From contig JAXEIF010000012.1 in assembly GCA_034120015.1 (NCBI GenBank), positions 1 to 59,345 of the forward strand: a stretch of 59,345 bases of DNA. Direction: 5' to 3'. Source of the stretch: CALXOJ01 sp034120015. Lineage in GTDB: Bacteria; Spirochaetota; Spirochaetia; JAFGXN01. Below, one piece after another: positions 44,113 through 51,719 of the stretch; position 1 is the first letter of the stretch, and each line of letters begins with the position of its first letter. The notes beneath the pieces are model-generated. The model searched no databases, was not told where the DNA came from, and saw nothing but the letters and a program-made list of their open reading frames with translations. Position numbers and translations under genes: made by a program.

Positions 44113-45198
44113 TTATTTTTCCGTGCAGACCGAATTGTATTCGGAATCACTCACTTCATCAAGCCAGTCGGCTGCCGAATTGCCGGCAATATTGGATATG
44201 GCAATGTGGACAAATCGGGAATCGGGAGCCGCACCGTGCCAGTGGTCGGTGTTTTTCGGAATGCAGACAACATCTCCGGCAGACAGTTTTCTTACCGGGC
44301 GATCTTTCTCTTTGTAAAATCCGTTGCCCGAAAGAACCAGCAGAACCTGACCTATCGGGTGGGTATGCCAAAATGTTCTGGCTTTCGGTTCGAATGTAAC
44401 CTGTCCGACGGAGTAAAGATTTTCCATTTCATCGGGGTTGACCAGACCCCGGACATAAACGGTTCCCGTAAACCATTCCCGCGGTCCCGGAGTTCCCGAA
44501 GCAAAAGGAGTCCGGCTGTCCTCGGTTTTTTCGAAAAGCGAACGGCATTCCCGGGCGGTTGCGACAGCCGCGGAAAGTGTCTCTTCGGACACTCCGCAAT
44601 TGCGTGCCATGGCATAATGGGCTTCACGCATCGGTTCGATATAATCGATAACAGAGAGGGCTGCGCAGGTTGCCAGTTCCCGCTCCCGGTAGGAAAGAAG
44701 ACCCCGTCCGAATATGTCGGCGAAAAGATGTTCTTTCAGAAAGGTATCGATTCCCGGAGCAAAGGCGTTGGCTCCGGAGGGGGGCTGTTCCGGTTTGCCG
44801 GTCAGTCGTTCGAGAACCGCTTTCCCGACGGCATATTTCCCGCTGTCGGGAACGACGGAGGGTTGCGGCCCTTCCGTATCGGTGATACCGGAGGCTTTTC
44901 GCTCTTCGGCTGCATTCATCAGTGTGTTGATCCCCTGCAGACTGCGGGGAAATCCGCAGTAGGCGTACATCTGAATCGGAATTTCCTTAATTTCGTTAAG
45001 TGTCATCCCGTTGTTTAACGCCGTGTTGAATTCTTCTTTCAGTGTCGAAAGGTCGCCGATAGCGGTGCAGGCGGCTATTTTTACAATTGAAGATTCTCTG
45101 TCGGAAAGAGACGAAGGGATTGCCGATTCATTCTTCTCCTGCGGGCATCCGCATAAAAATCCGACTGACAGAAAAAGGGGTAAACAGGTGCTTTTCAT
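44113..45198 (-). CDS. Lipoprotein with two carboxymuconolactone-decarboxylase-like domains and a cupin
   Basis: A 361-residue protein. The N-terminus is a signal peptide ending in GFLCGC, a plausible lipobox. Residues ~40-105 and ~150-215 are two CMD-like helical modules (EIKEIPIQMYAYCGFPRSLQ; FGRGLLSYRERELATCAALS), and residues ~245-345 a cupin with metal-binding FWHTHPIGQVLLVLSGNG and GDVVCIPKNTDHWHGAAPDS. The CMD-cupin fusion is known in cytoplasmic oxidative-stress or aromatic-type proteins; an exported lipoprotein form is unusual. The CMD CxxC redox pair is not complete, so peroxidase activity is doubtful. A LysR gene lies upstream on the same strand. Confidence 0.8.
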   Translation of the reverse strand: MKSTCLPLFLSVGFLCGCPQEKNESAIPSSLSDRESSIVKIAACTAIGDLSTLKEEFNTALNNGMTLNEIKEIPIQMYAYCGFPRSLQGINTLMNAAEERKASGITDTEGPQPSVVPDSGKYAVGKAVLERLTGKPEQPPSGANAFAPGIDTFLKEHLFADIFGRGLLSYRERELATCAALSVIDYIEPMREAHYAMARNCGVSEETLSAAVATARECRSLFEKTEDSRTPFASGTPGPREWFTGTVYVRGLVNPDEMENLYSVGQVTFEPKARTFWHTHPIGQVLLVLSGNGFYKEKDRPVRKLSAGDVVCIPKNTDHWHGAAPDSRFVHIAISNIAGNSAADWLDEVSDSEYNSVCTEK

Positions 45199-45201
45199 AA
45201 C

Positions 45202-45229
45202 ATTTCTCCTTGAAAGATTTCGGAGAAAT
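45202..45229. promoter_or_regulatory. Inverted repeat at the CMD-cupin promoter
   Basis: ATTTCTCC and GGAGAAAT form a perfect 8-bp inverted repeat with a 12-base spacer. One arm touches the -10 box and the other covers the ribosome-binding site, so it brackets the expected start of transcription: a candidate operator, perhaps for the neighbouring LysR regulator. Confidence 0.45.
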
Positions 45230-45256
45230 TATAAACAAAAAAGAAAATGATGTAAA
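45228..45256 (-). promoter_or_regulatory. Promoter of the CMD-cupin gene
   Basis: On the minus strand TTTACA (45251-45256) and TATAAT (45228-45233) are 17 bp apart. An AAGGAG ribosome-binding site follows before the ATG. Confidence 0.75.
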
Positions 45257-45267
45257 ATATTTTGTTT

Positions 45268-46158
45268 CTATTGTTTTGTATGCTTTAAAAGCATGGATAC
45301 TTCTTCAATCAGTTTTTTCAGACACGGTCCGACAGCCTGTTCTTTTTTCCATATCAGAAACGAGTCCTGGGTGACGGGAGGAAAAAAGGGACGGAAGCAG
45401 AATGTGTCGGGGTTCAGATTACGGACGCATCCGTGAATGGTAAAGATGTAACCGCACTTTTCTTCGGCAAAGCGGGCGGCGTTACCGATCAGATTGTGGG
45501 TTGCGATAATATCGAGTTTGTCGAAGTCTTCTCCCAATCTGTTCCGGTAAAGATTTTTGACTTCTTCCCGTTTGGAGATCAGAACGGGAAGTCCGATCAG
45601 ATCGCGGACAGTGACGGTTTCTTTTTCCGCCAGAGGCGAGGCGGTGTTCATTAGGATACCGCATGTTTCTTTGATTCCGAGCGGCAGAAAATGGTATTTA
45701 TCGATGATTCCGGGTTCGATAACAAGTCCGGCGTCGAGAAGTCCCCGGTCGATTTTTTCTTTGACGGCAGAGGCGGTGTCGGAGTAAAGATCAAATTCGA
45801 CTTCCGGGTATTTTTTTCTGAATTCCGTGATGAGCGGGGGGAGAATTCCCGCGCAGTCGGCTTCCGCCGCACCGACGGAAAGGCGTCCGGTGAGATGATC
45901 GTCCCGCTGGCGGATTTCCGATTCCGTTTTTTCCTGAAGTTCGAGAATCTCTTCTGCCCGCCGTTTCAGCAGCAGTCCGGCTTCGGTTAAAATGATTTGT
46001 TTCTTCCCGCGGACAAAAAGCGGTGTTCCGAGTTCGTATTCGAGATCGGCCAGCTGTCTCGACAGAGTCGGTTGTGTCAAAAACAAAGCTTCGGCTGCTT
46101 TTGAAATATTTCCTTCCCGGACAACGGCCAGAAAATAACGCAGTAAACGGAATTCCAT
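45268..46158 (-). CDS. LysR-family transcription regulator
   Basis: A 296-residue regulator with the family N-terminus MEFRLLRYFLAVVREGNISK and helix-turn-helix AAEALFLTQPTLSRQLADLE, followed by two effector-binding lobes (GRLSVGAAEADCAGILPPLI and onward). The CynR/BenM-like layout gives no firm ligand. It probably controls the CMD-cupin gene that follows on the same strand after 69 bases. The start is fixed by the family N-terminus, and the promoter lies so close that the mRNA should have no leader. Confidence 0.93.
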   Translation of the reverse strand: MEFRLLRYFLAVVREGNISKAAEALFLTQPTLSRQLADLEYELGTPLFVRGKKQIILTEAGLLLKRRAEEILELQEKTESEIRQRDDHLTGRLSVGAAEADCAGILPPLITEFRKKYPEVEFDLYSDTASAVKEKIDRGLLDAGLVIEPGIIDKYHFLPLGIKETCGILMNTASPLAEKETVTVRDLIGLPVLISKREEVKNLYRNRLGEDFDKLDIIATHNLIGNAARFAEEKCGYIFTIHGCVRNLNPDTFCFRPFFPPVTQDSFLIWKKEQAVGPCLKKLIEEVSMLLKHTKQ

Positions 46159-46164
46159 GAATTA

Positions 46165-46193
46165 ATTATAATAATAAAAAACCGTTAAATCAA
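46165..46193 (-). promoter_or_regulatory. Promoter of the LysR gene (leaderless)
   Basis: On the minus strand TTGATT (46188-46193) and TATAAT (46165-46170) are 17 bp apart. The ATG follows the -10 by six bases, so transcription should begin at or next to the start codon. Confidence 0.75.
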
Positions 46194-46249
46194 TCGCTGT
46201 TATCTTTGTTTGCGGATTGTTGCCGTCGAATCGGATTCGGAAAAACGAA

Positions 46250-46278
46250 TTGAAAATTTCGGAAGAGAAGAGTAGAAT
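46250..46278 (+). promoter_or_regulatory. Promoter of the sirtuin gene
   Basis: TTGAAA (46250-46255) and TAGAAT (46273-46278) with a 17-bp spacer, back-to-back with the LysR promoter. Initiation near 46285 coincides with an ATG. Confidence 0.7.
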
Positions 46279-46302
46279 GTTTTTATGGAAGAAGATGATT
46301 CG

Positions 46303-47052
46303 ATGCGGGAAAAATATAACCGGTTGTGGAATATGATAAAGTCTGCCCGGCATGCGGTCGCTTTTACCGGCGCCGGCGTGAGTACGCTTTCGGGAATCCG
46401 GGATTTTCGGGGAAAGAACGGTCTGTACCGGCAGCCGGAAACCGAAAAAATGTTCGATATCGATTTGTTTAACCGCGATCCGTCGGTTTATTACCGTTTG
46501 GCAAAAGATTTCATTTACGGTTTGGAAGAAAAAGAACCGTGTGTCGTTCACCGCGTTCTGTCGGCTTTGGAACGGAACGGGTTTCTGCACGCGGTCATTA
46601 CCCAAAACATCGATCTGCTGCACCAAAAGGCGGGAAGCCGCCGCGTCATCGAAGTGCACGGCTCGCCGTTGTTTCATTTTTGTACCGTTTGCGGCGACCG
46701 CATGCCTTTTTGGGCGGTCGCACCGACGGCCCGAACCGGCGCCGTTCCCCGGTGCGGCCGTTGCGGCGGTGTCATCAAGCCGGAAATTACGTTTTTCGGC
46801 GAGAGTTTGCCGGCAAAGGCGTTGGCGGAAGCTCAGGAGGAAGCGTCGTCGGCCGATTTGCTTTTGGTTCTCGGCAGCAGTCTGACGGTTTATCCGGCGG
46901 CCGCGTTGCCCGATCTGACGCTGCGAAACGGCGGGAAGGTGGTTGCGGTCAACGAGCAGCCGACCCGGATTGATGCGGCGGCCGTTTTGAAACTGGATGA
47001 TCTCGGTTCGGTTTTCGATGCGTTGGAGGCAAAACTGAGTGCCGAAAAATAA
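46303..47052 (+). CDS. Sir2-family NAD-dependent protein deacylase
   Basis: A sirtuin that removes acyl groups from lysines using NAD. Motifs: AFTGAGVSTLSGIRDFRG (NAD binding), TQNIDLLHQKAGS, catalytic His in EVHGS, a zinc site CTVC...CGRC, and KPEITFFGESLP and LGSSLTVYPAAALP. I place the start at 46303 (249 residues) because GGAAGAAG precedes it and the promoter would initiate near 46285; the in-frame ATG at 46285 would add six residues and require leaderless translation. No class-defining Tyr/Arg desuccinylase pair is evident. Confidence 0.9.
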   Translation: MREKYNRLWNMIKSARHAVAFTGAGVSTLSGIRDFRGKNGLYRQPETEKMFDIDLFNRDPSVYYRLAKDFIYGLEEKEPCVVHRVLSALERNGFLHAVITQNIDLLHQKAGSRRVIEVHGSPLFHFCTVCGDRMPFWAVAPTARTGAVPRCGRCGGVIKPEITFFGESLPAKALAEAQEEASSADLLLVLGSSLTVYPAAALPDLTLRNGGKVVAVNEQPTRIDAAAVLKLDDLGSVFDALEAKLSAEK

Positions 47053-47068
47053 CAGAGGAGAATGGAAA

Positions 47069-47575
47069 ATGAAAAAGAGTGGTTTGGCAGCTGTTTTTGC
47101 TGTCGTTGCGGTGTTTGTTGCGGTCTGTATCGGAGGTGTTTTTGCCGTTCTCAATCGTCCGTCGCAAACAATTGAAGAGGGCAAAAACAATCCGCCCCTG
47201 CCGGTTGTGTTCAATGATTTAAACTTTGCCGTTGAGGTTCCCGGTTTGATGCGGGGGCATTTGCGTGAAACACGTTCGCAGTGGGGCAGCGGTGCGGAAA
47301 CAGCAACCCGTGTGAATCTCGCTTACGAATCGGGAGATTTATATGCCAATGTCATCGGTTTCGAAGAAATGTCTGAGACGCTGTATGAAAAAATGAAAGC
47401 GGAAGGCGGACCAATGGGAACACTTCTGGGAAAATCCGAAACAGGGCGGGTTGTTCTGTTCTGGGGACCGCAGTCCAATCCGTTCAATGAAGGGACGCCC
47501 GAGTATACGCTTTTTTATGATTTTCCGAGTCGGGTGAAAGTGGTGTTCGAGTCGTTTCGTTTTCTCGATGAATAA
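47069..47575 (+). CDS. Membrane-anchored hypothetical protein
   Basis: A 168-residue protein of unknown function. It has one N-terminal membrane helix (LAAVFAVVAVFVAVCIGGVF) and an outside domain of ~130 residues with alternating beta-strand pattern (FNDLNFAVEVPGLMRG, RVVLFWGPQSNPF). GAGGAG lies 8 bases before the ATG. It follows the sirtuin gene by 16 bases and is probably cotranscribed. I recognise no family. Confidence 0.75.
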   Translation: MKKSGLAAVFAVVAVFVAVCIGGVFAVLNRPSQTIEEGKNNPPLPVVFNDLNFAVEVPGLMRGHLRETRSQWGSGAETATRVNLAYESGDLYANVIGFEEMSETLYEKMKAEGGPMGTLLGKSETGRVVLFWGPQSNPFNEGTPEYTLFYDFPSRVKVVFESFRFLDE

Positions 47576-47600
47576 AAAACGCTGCCCGGAAAAGGCAGCG
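47574..47600 (-). terminator. Terminator after tRNA-Arg
   Basis: CGCTGCC and GGCAGCG form a 7-bp stem with a 7-base loop; on the minus strand six T residues follow. It may also serve the convergent plus-strand gene, though without a T-run on that side. Confidence 0.85.
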
Positions 47601-47604
47601 CCTA

Positions 47605-47678
47605 TACAACCAGCAGGATTCGAACCTGCGACCTACTGCTTAGAAGGCAGTTGCTCTATCCGGCTGAGCTATGATTGC
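47605..47678 (-). tRNA. tRNA-Arg (TCT)
   Basis: Minus-strand cloverleaf: acceptor GCAATCA/TGGTTGT, D-arm GCTC/GAGC, anticodon stem ACTGC/GCAGT with loop CTTCTAA (anticodon TCT), T-arm GCAGG/CCTGC. No encoded CCA. Paired with tRNA-Pro eight bases upstream. Confidence 0.95.
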
Positions 47679-47686
47679 ATGTCGTG

Positions 47687-47759
47687 TCGGGATGACAGGA
47701 ATCGAACCTGCGATTTTCAGTTCCCAAAACTGACGCCTTAGCCTCTGGGCAACATCCCG
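47687..47759 (-). tRNA. tRNA-Pro (TGG)
   Basis: Minus-strand cloverleaf: acceptor CGGGATG/CATCCCG, anticodon stem TCAGT/ACTGA with loop TTTGGGA (anticodon TGG), T-arm GCAGG/CCTGT. Discriminator A, no encoded CCA. First of a two-tRNA transcript with tRNA-Arg. Confidence 0.95.
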
Positions 47760-47768
47760 AATGTCCGT

Positions 47769-47797
47769 ATCATAAACGAAAAAGGGGATTTAGTCAA
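47769..47797 (-). promoter_or_regulatory. Promoter of tRNA-Pro/tRNA-Arg
   Basis: On the minus strand TTGACT (47792-47797) and TATGAT (47769-47774) are 17 bp apart, ten bases before tRNA-Pro. It starts in the gap right after pta. Confidence 0.82.
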
Positions 47798-47814
47798 GAG
47801 GCTGAGATCTCTGT

Positions 47815-48810
47815 TTATTCGCACTGTGCCAGTGTAATGGCGGAAGTAACGACAATATCTTCCACGGAGCAGCCGCGTGAAAGGTCGGACACCGGTTTGG
47901 CAAATCCCTGTAAAATCGGTCCGAAGGCCTCGGCTCCGGCAAACCGTTCGACCAGTTTGTATCCGATATTACCCGACTGCAAATCGGGGAATACCAGAAC
48001 GTTGGCGTGTCCGGCGACCGTCGATCCAGGGGCTTTTTTGGTCGCCACCGACGGAATCAGAGAGGCGTCGGCCTGAAGTTCTCCGTCGACCTCCAAATCG
48101 GGAGCTTTTTCTTTGACCATCTTCAAAGCATTGACGACTTTGTCGACATTTTCGTGTTTTGCCGATCCTTTTGTCGAGAAAGAAAGCATCGCCACTTTCG
48201 GTTCCGTTTCCAGAAATGTGCGGCATGATTTCGCCGAGGCGATGGTGATTTCGGCCAGTGTTTCGGCATCCGGGTCGGGGATGGTGGCGCAGTCGGCGAA
48301 AATCATATTGCCGTCTTTACCCCATTTCTTATCTTTAAAAGCCATGACAAAGCAGGATGAGGCTTTTTTGACACCCGGTGCGGTTTTGATGATCTGAAAA
48401 GAAGAAACCAGAATCTTGCCTGTCGGGTTTTCCGCACCGCCGACCATGGCGTCGGCGTCACCGAGGTGAACCATCATGCATCCCCAGCGGATCGGGTCGA
48501 GCATGTCGACGGCAGCCTGTTCGGGTGTCATTCCTTTGTTCTTTCTCATTTCGTAATATTCGGAAGCGTACGTTTCTTTTTTATCCGACAGTTTCGGGTC
48601 GACCGTTTCGATTCCCGTTAAGTCGGTTCCCGTTTCTTTTGCCGTTCTGCGGATGGCGTCAATTTCTCCGACAAGGATAATGCGGGCTGCAATTTTCTGA
48701 TCCGCTATTTTTCTGGCTGCCTGAACCGTTCTGGGTTCGGTACCTTCGGGTAAAACCAATACTTTCTGTTTGGCGGTTGCCGCCGCTATCATTTTTTCCT
48801 GGAATGTCAT
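47815..48810 (-). CDS. pta: Phosphate acetyltransferase
   Basis: A 331-residue short-form Pta, which interconverts acetyl-CoA and acetyl phosphate in acetate fermentation. Family segments: VLPEGTEPRTVQAA, GDADAMVGGAENPTGKIL, VAMLSFSTKGSAKHENVDKV, VDGELQADASLIP and FPDLQSGNIGYKL. No N-terminal DRTGG regulatory domain. No ackA neighbour is in the window. It has its own promoter and is transcribed divergently from the bactofilin operon. Confidence 0.96.
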   Translation of the reverse strand: MTFQEKMIAAATAKQKVLVLPEGTEPRTVQAARKIADQKIAARIILVGEIDAIRRTAKETGTDLTGIETVDPKLSDKKETYASEYYEMRKNKGMTPEQAAVDMLDPIRWGCMMVHLGDADAMVGGAENPTGKILVSSFQIIKTAPGVKKASSCFVMAFKDKKWGKDGNMIFADCATIPDPDAETLAEITIASAKSCRTFLETEPKVAMLSFSTKGSAKHENVDKVVNALKMVKEKAPDLEVDGELQADASLIPSVATKKAPGSTVAGHANVLVFPDLQSGNIGYKLVERFAGAEAFGPILQGFAKPVSDLSRGCSVEDIVVTSAITLAQCE

Positions 48811-48833
48811 TTTGTTTCTCCCAATGTGTATCG

Positions 48834-48861
48834 ATTATATCAGAATGTGCTAAAATGTTAA
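48834..48861 (-). promoter_or_regulatory. Promoter of pta
   Basis: On the minus strand TTAACA (48856-48861) and TATAAT (48834-48839) with a 16-bp spacer, about 23 bases before the ATG; GGGAGAAAC serves as ribosome-binding site. Confidence 0.78.
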
Positions 48862-48895
48862 AGGATTAGCGTCAATAAATCCATGAAATTTCCTC

Positions 48896-48925
48896 TTGAC
48901 AAAGGAATAAAATTGGCGCTAATAT
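48896..48925 (+). promoter_or_regulatory. Promoter of the bactofilin operon
   Basis: TTGACA (48896-48901) and TAATAT (48920-48925) with an 18-bp spacer. The -10 is part of an inverted pair ATTAGCG (48865-48871) / CGCTAAT (48917-48923). Confidence 0.65.
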
Positions 48926-48952
48926 AGCTTATTCCGCTACGGACAGGAAATT

Positions 48953-49327
48953 ATGGAAGTCAGAGAAAATCGTATCACAATTATCGACGAATCGGATATC
49001 GAAACGGTACTGAGTCGCGATATCGAATTTAAGGGAAATCTTTCTTTTGATCGCGGTCTGTGCATAAAAGGGAAATTCAGCGGCAATATCAATGCGACGG
49101 GAAGCCTGTTTATCGATGAAACGGCCGATGTCGAAGCCGATATTTTTGCCGGCTTTGTTTCGGTGAAAGGAAAAGTGAAAGGGAATATTCGTGCTTTGTC
49201 CCGTGTCGAAATTTTTTCCCGGGCACAGGTGGAGGGAGATATCACCGCTCCCGATATTTTAATGGAAAGCGGCTGCCGTTTTGACGGAAAATGTGCAATG
49301 AAAAAACCGGAAGGGGGAAATCAATGA
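48953..49327 (+). CDS. Bactofilin
   Basis: A 124-residue bactofilin (DUF583), a polymer-forming cytoskeletal protein that sets cell shape or polar positioning. A short polar start is followed by a beta-helix of regular ~17-residue turns (EFKGNLSFDRGLCIKGKF, GNINATGSLFIDETADV, EADIFAGFVSVKGKVKG) with hydrophobic core residues. The tail is short and basic/polar. The next gene begins in its stop codon. Confidence 0.9.
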   Translation: MEVRENRITIIDESDIETVLSRDIEFKGNLSFDRGLCIKGKFSGNINATGSLFIDETADVEADIFAGFVSVKGKVKGNIRALSRVEIFSRAQVEGDITAPDILMESGCRFDGKCAMKKPEGGNQ

Positions 49328-50142
49328 AAATCGGACTGCTGATTTTAATCTCCGTTTTGACAACGGGAACACTTTTTGCTCAGGAAAATCAGGCCGCACC
49401 CGCGGAATCGGCCGTTACCGAAGCGCCCGCAACGGGTCAGACCGCTGACTCCCGGACGGAAGCGGATACCGGCAACGAACGGCAGGCGGCGCCGGCGCAG
49501 ACACAGACTTCGGAAGCGCAGCCCGCACAACCGGCTCAGTCACCGGCCAAACCCCGTGCACAGACTCAGACCGAAGATGCGCTGGTTCTTTTCCGGCAGG
49601 GAAATTACGATCGTGCTGTCCGTGTCTGTCTTGCCGAACTGGAATCGACATCCCGAACGAGAACACAGAAATTGGATTCGTATGTTGTTCTCTGCTGGAG
49701 TTTGTTTAAAGCCAACCGGTATCGGGATGCGGTTCGTTATGCACAGGAAGGTTTGAAGCTGAATACAAATGACGCCCGGCTGATTTTTACGATGAGTGAG
49801 GCTTATTTTTCGTTGAAAGATTACCGCAATGCGCTGGATTCTCTCGAGCGTTATGTCAGGGTTGCTCCGACGGGAGACAAACTGCAGCAGGTTTATAACT
49901 ATATGGGAGAGATTTTTCTCGAATGGGGTGAAAATAATCATGCGGCAACCGCTTTTGCGACGGCAGTGAATATCGATCCCAATGTCAGTGCTTTATGGTC
50001 CAATCTGGGGCAGGCAAAAGAGAAAATAAAGGACATCAAAGGAGCCAAAGAGGCTTACCGCCGTGCTTTGAATCTGCAGAGTTACGACGAGCAGGCCAAA
50101 GCGGGAATGGCCCGTCTGGAAAAAGCGGGAGCCGGTCGGTGA
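49324..50142 (+). CDS. Exported TPR-repeat protein
   Basis: A 272-residue protein with a signal peptide (KIGLLILISVLTTGTLFAQ). Residues ~20-85 are an Ala/Pro/Gln/Thr-rich linker, and ~85-270 hold four or five TPR units (ALVLFRQGNYDRAVRVCLAE, ALDSLERYVRVAPTGDKLQ, ALWSNLGQAKEKIKDIKGAK). TPRs bind protein partners; none can be named here. Start at 49324 overlaps the bactofilin stop (ATGA), suggesting a link between the bactofilin scaffold and the envelope. Confidence 0.82.
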   Translation: MKIGLLILISVLTTGTLFAQENQAAPAESAVTEAPATGQTADSRTEADTGNERQAAPAQTQTSEAQPAQPAQSPAKPRAQTQTEDALVLFRQGNYDRAVRVCLAELESTSRTRTQKLDSYVVLCWSLFKANRYRDAVRYAQEGLKLNTNDARLIFTMSEAYFSLKDYRNALDSLERYVRVAPTGDKLQQVYNYMGEIFLEWGENNHAATAFATAVNIDPNVSALWSNLGQAKEKIKDIKGAKEAYRRALNLQSYDEQAKAGMARLEKAGAGR

Positions 50143-51449
50143 AAGTTGCTTTTTACACGCTCGGCTGTAAACTGAATCAGTGCGAAAGCGAAGCCCTGGC
50201 TCGAGCCTTTCAGAGCCGGGGTTTTTTTATCGTTTCTTTGGACGGCCATCCCGATCTGGTAATCGTGAATACCTGTACGGTGACATCGAAAGCCGAACAA
50301 AAAGCGAGACGGGTTTTAAAGAAAACAGCTGCCGATTATCCGCAGGCCGTAATCATTGTAACCGGCTGTTATGCTCAAATGGCGCGAACCGAAATCGAAG
50401 CATTACTGCCGTCCCTGTTTGTTGTTCCGTCCGAAAAAAAAGCCGATCTGCTTGATTTGCCCCAGTTCCTTTTAACCGACAGTTATGCCGGGGAGAGACT
50501 CTCGGAATCGGTTGTCCGCTTTTTTACGGAACATCCGGAGCGCGAAAAAGATCCGTTTGCATTTGAAAGTATACCGGGTTTGTATCATATCCGTTCTTTT
50601 GTCAAAATACAGGACGGGTGCGATAATGCCTGCCGTTACTGCCGCGTTACATTGGCTCGCGGAAGTTCGGTCAGCTTACCGGTTTGCGAGGTTGAGCGCA
50701 GGGTTGCATCGGCGGAAGCGGCCGGAGCAACGGAAATTGTGCTTTCCGGTGTCAATCTGTCGCAGTATCGGGACGGCAATATCGATTTGTCCGGCCTGAT
50801 TGCCCGTCTGGCTCCGCAGCTGAAAAGTGCCCGGTTGCGGTTATCGAGCATCGAGCCTGATTTTGTCGATGACGCTTTTGCCGCAGCGGTGGCGCATCCC
50901 AACGTGTGTCCGCATTTTCATCTGGCACTGCAGTCCGGGTCGACGACCGTTTTGGATCGGATGGGGAGGCACTACGATGCCCGCCGGGCGGCCGAAGCGA
51001 TACGGCTGCTTCGCACCGCCAAAGAGGATCCTTTTTTGGCGGCAGATGTGATTACCGGGTTTGACGGGGAAACCGATGAAGAATTCGGGGAAACAAAGCG
51101 GTTTGTGACTGAAAACGGGTTGCATACCCTTCATGTTTTTCCTTTTTCGCCCCGGCCGGGAACGGCGGCGGCGCATCCGAAGCATCCGGTTCCCGAACGA
51201 ATCCGAGATGAACGGGCGGCGGTATTAAGAGAGTGTCTGCAGTCGCATTTGGCGGCTTACCGGGAGAAGTGGGGGCGTCGGCCGGCTGATGTGATTATCG
51301 AAGAGGTGATGTCTTTGGGAGACGGACGCTACCGTTACGAGGCGCTCAGCGACCGTTATCTGCATTTCCGGTTCGAATCGGATAAAAAATTAAAAAAAGG
51401 AGAGCGAATCGGGAATTTTTTTACCGCGTCGCTTGACTTTTTTTCTTAA
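50139..51449 (+). CDS. mtaB: tRNA t6A37 methylthiotransferase MtaB
   Basis: A 436-residue radical-SAM methylthiotransferase. N-terminal UPF0004 domain with three cluster cysteines (LGCKLNQCES, NTCTVTSKAEQKAR, TGCYAQM), radical-SAM motif DNACRYCRVTLARG (CxxxCxxC context) and a C-terminal TRAM domain. GCKLNQCE and the overall form place it in the MtaB rather than MiaB or RimO branch; MtaB makes ms2t6A in tRNAs such as tRNA-Lys. Suggestively, tRNA-Lys follows 42 bases later. Start GTG 50139 overlaps the TPR stop. Confidence 0.92.
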   Translation: MKVAFYTLGCKLNQCESEALARAFQSRGFFIVSLDGHPDLVIVNTCTVTSKAEQKARRVLKKTAADYPQAVIIVTGCYAQMARTEIEALLPSLFVVPSEKKADLLDLPQFLLTDSYAGERLSESVVRFFTEHPEREKDPFAFESIPGLYHIRSFVKIQDGCDNACRYCRVTLARGSSVSLPVCEVERRVASAEAAGATEIVLSGVNLSQYRDGNIDLSGLIARLAPQLKSARLRLSSIEPDFVDDAFAAAVAHPNVCPHFHLALQSGSTTVLDRMGRHYDARRAAEAIRLLRTAKEDPFLAADVITGFDGETDEEFGETKRFVTENGLHTLHVFPFSPRPGTAAAHPKHPVPERIRDERAAVLRECLQSHLAAYREKWGRRPADVIIEEVMSLGDGRYRYEALSDRYLHFRFESDKKLKKGERIGNFFTASLDFFS

Positions 51450-51461
51450 ATCGGGTATTGT
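51433..51461 (+). promoter_or_regulatory. Promoter of tRNA-Lys/tRNA-Glu
   Basis: TTGACT (51433-51438) and TATTGT (51456-51461) with a 17-bp spacer; the -35 lies inside the last codons of mtaB. The leader holds an 8-bp inverted repeat, AACCACAT/ATGTGGTT (51464-51489), just before tRNA-Lys. Confidence 0.75.
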
Positions 51462-51491
51462 ACAACCACATTGGGACGCTGATGTGGTTAC

Positions 51492-51564
51492 GGGCTGCTA
51501 GCTCAGCTGGTAGAGCAACGCCCTTTTAAGGCGTGGGTCTCAGGTTCGAATCCTGAGCAGCTCA
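51492..51564 (+). tRNA. tRNA-Lys (TTT)
   Basis: Cloverleaf: acceptor GGGCTGC/GCAGCTC, D-arm GCTC/GAGC, anticodon stem ACGCC/GGCGT with loop CTTTTAA, T-arm TCAGG/CCTGA. Discriminator A, no encoded CCA. Confidence 0.97.
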
Positions 51565-51569
51565 TTTTT

Positions 51570-51641
51570 GTCCCGTTCGTCTAGGGGTTAGGACATAAGA
51601 TTTTCATTCTTACAACAGGGGTTCGATTCCCCTACGGGATG
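51570..51641 (+). tRNA. tRNA-Glu (TTC)
   Basis: Cloverleaf: acceptor GTCCCGT/ACGGGAT (closing G-U), D-arm GTCT/GGAC, anticodon stem TAAGA/TCTTA with loop TTTTCAT, T-arm AGGGG/CCCCT. Discriminator G, no encoded CCA. Five bases after tRNA-Lys, so one transcript. Confidence 0.95.
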
Positions 51642-51644
51642 ACA

Positions 51645-51671
51645 GACCGATTCGCCGAATCGGTCTTTTTT
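51645..51671 (+). terminator. Terminator after tRNA-Glu
   Basis: GACCGATTC and GAATCGGTC form a perfect 9-bp stem with a 3-base loop, followed by six T residues. Confidence 0.93.
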
Positions 51672-51672
51672 G

Positions 51673-51701
51673 TTGTCTTTTTTTTGCTTTCCTGATATAC
51701 T
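51673..51701 (+). promoter_or_regulatory. Promoter of the TPR lipoprotein gene
   Basis: TTGTCT (51673-51678) and TATACT (51696-51701) with a 17-bp spacer, directly after the tRNA terminator; AAAAGGAG precedes the ATG. Confidence 0.65.
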
Positions 51702-51719
51702 TTTGAAAAAGGAGTCCTA

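Noticed and set aside
46162..47214. A 350-codon open frame antisense to the sirtuin gene
   Set aside because: The sirtuin has all its motifs; the antisense product is low-complexity and has no start signal.
49995..50138. Upstream extension of mtaB
   Set aside because: It lies inside the TPR gene; the radical-SAM family N-terminus begins at GTG 50139.
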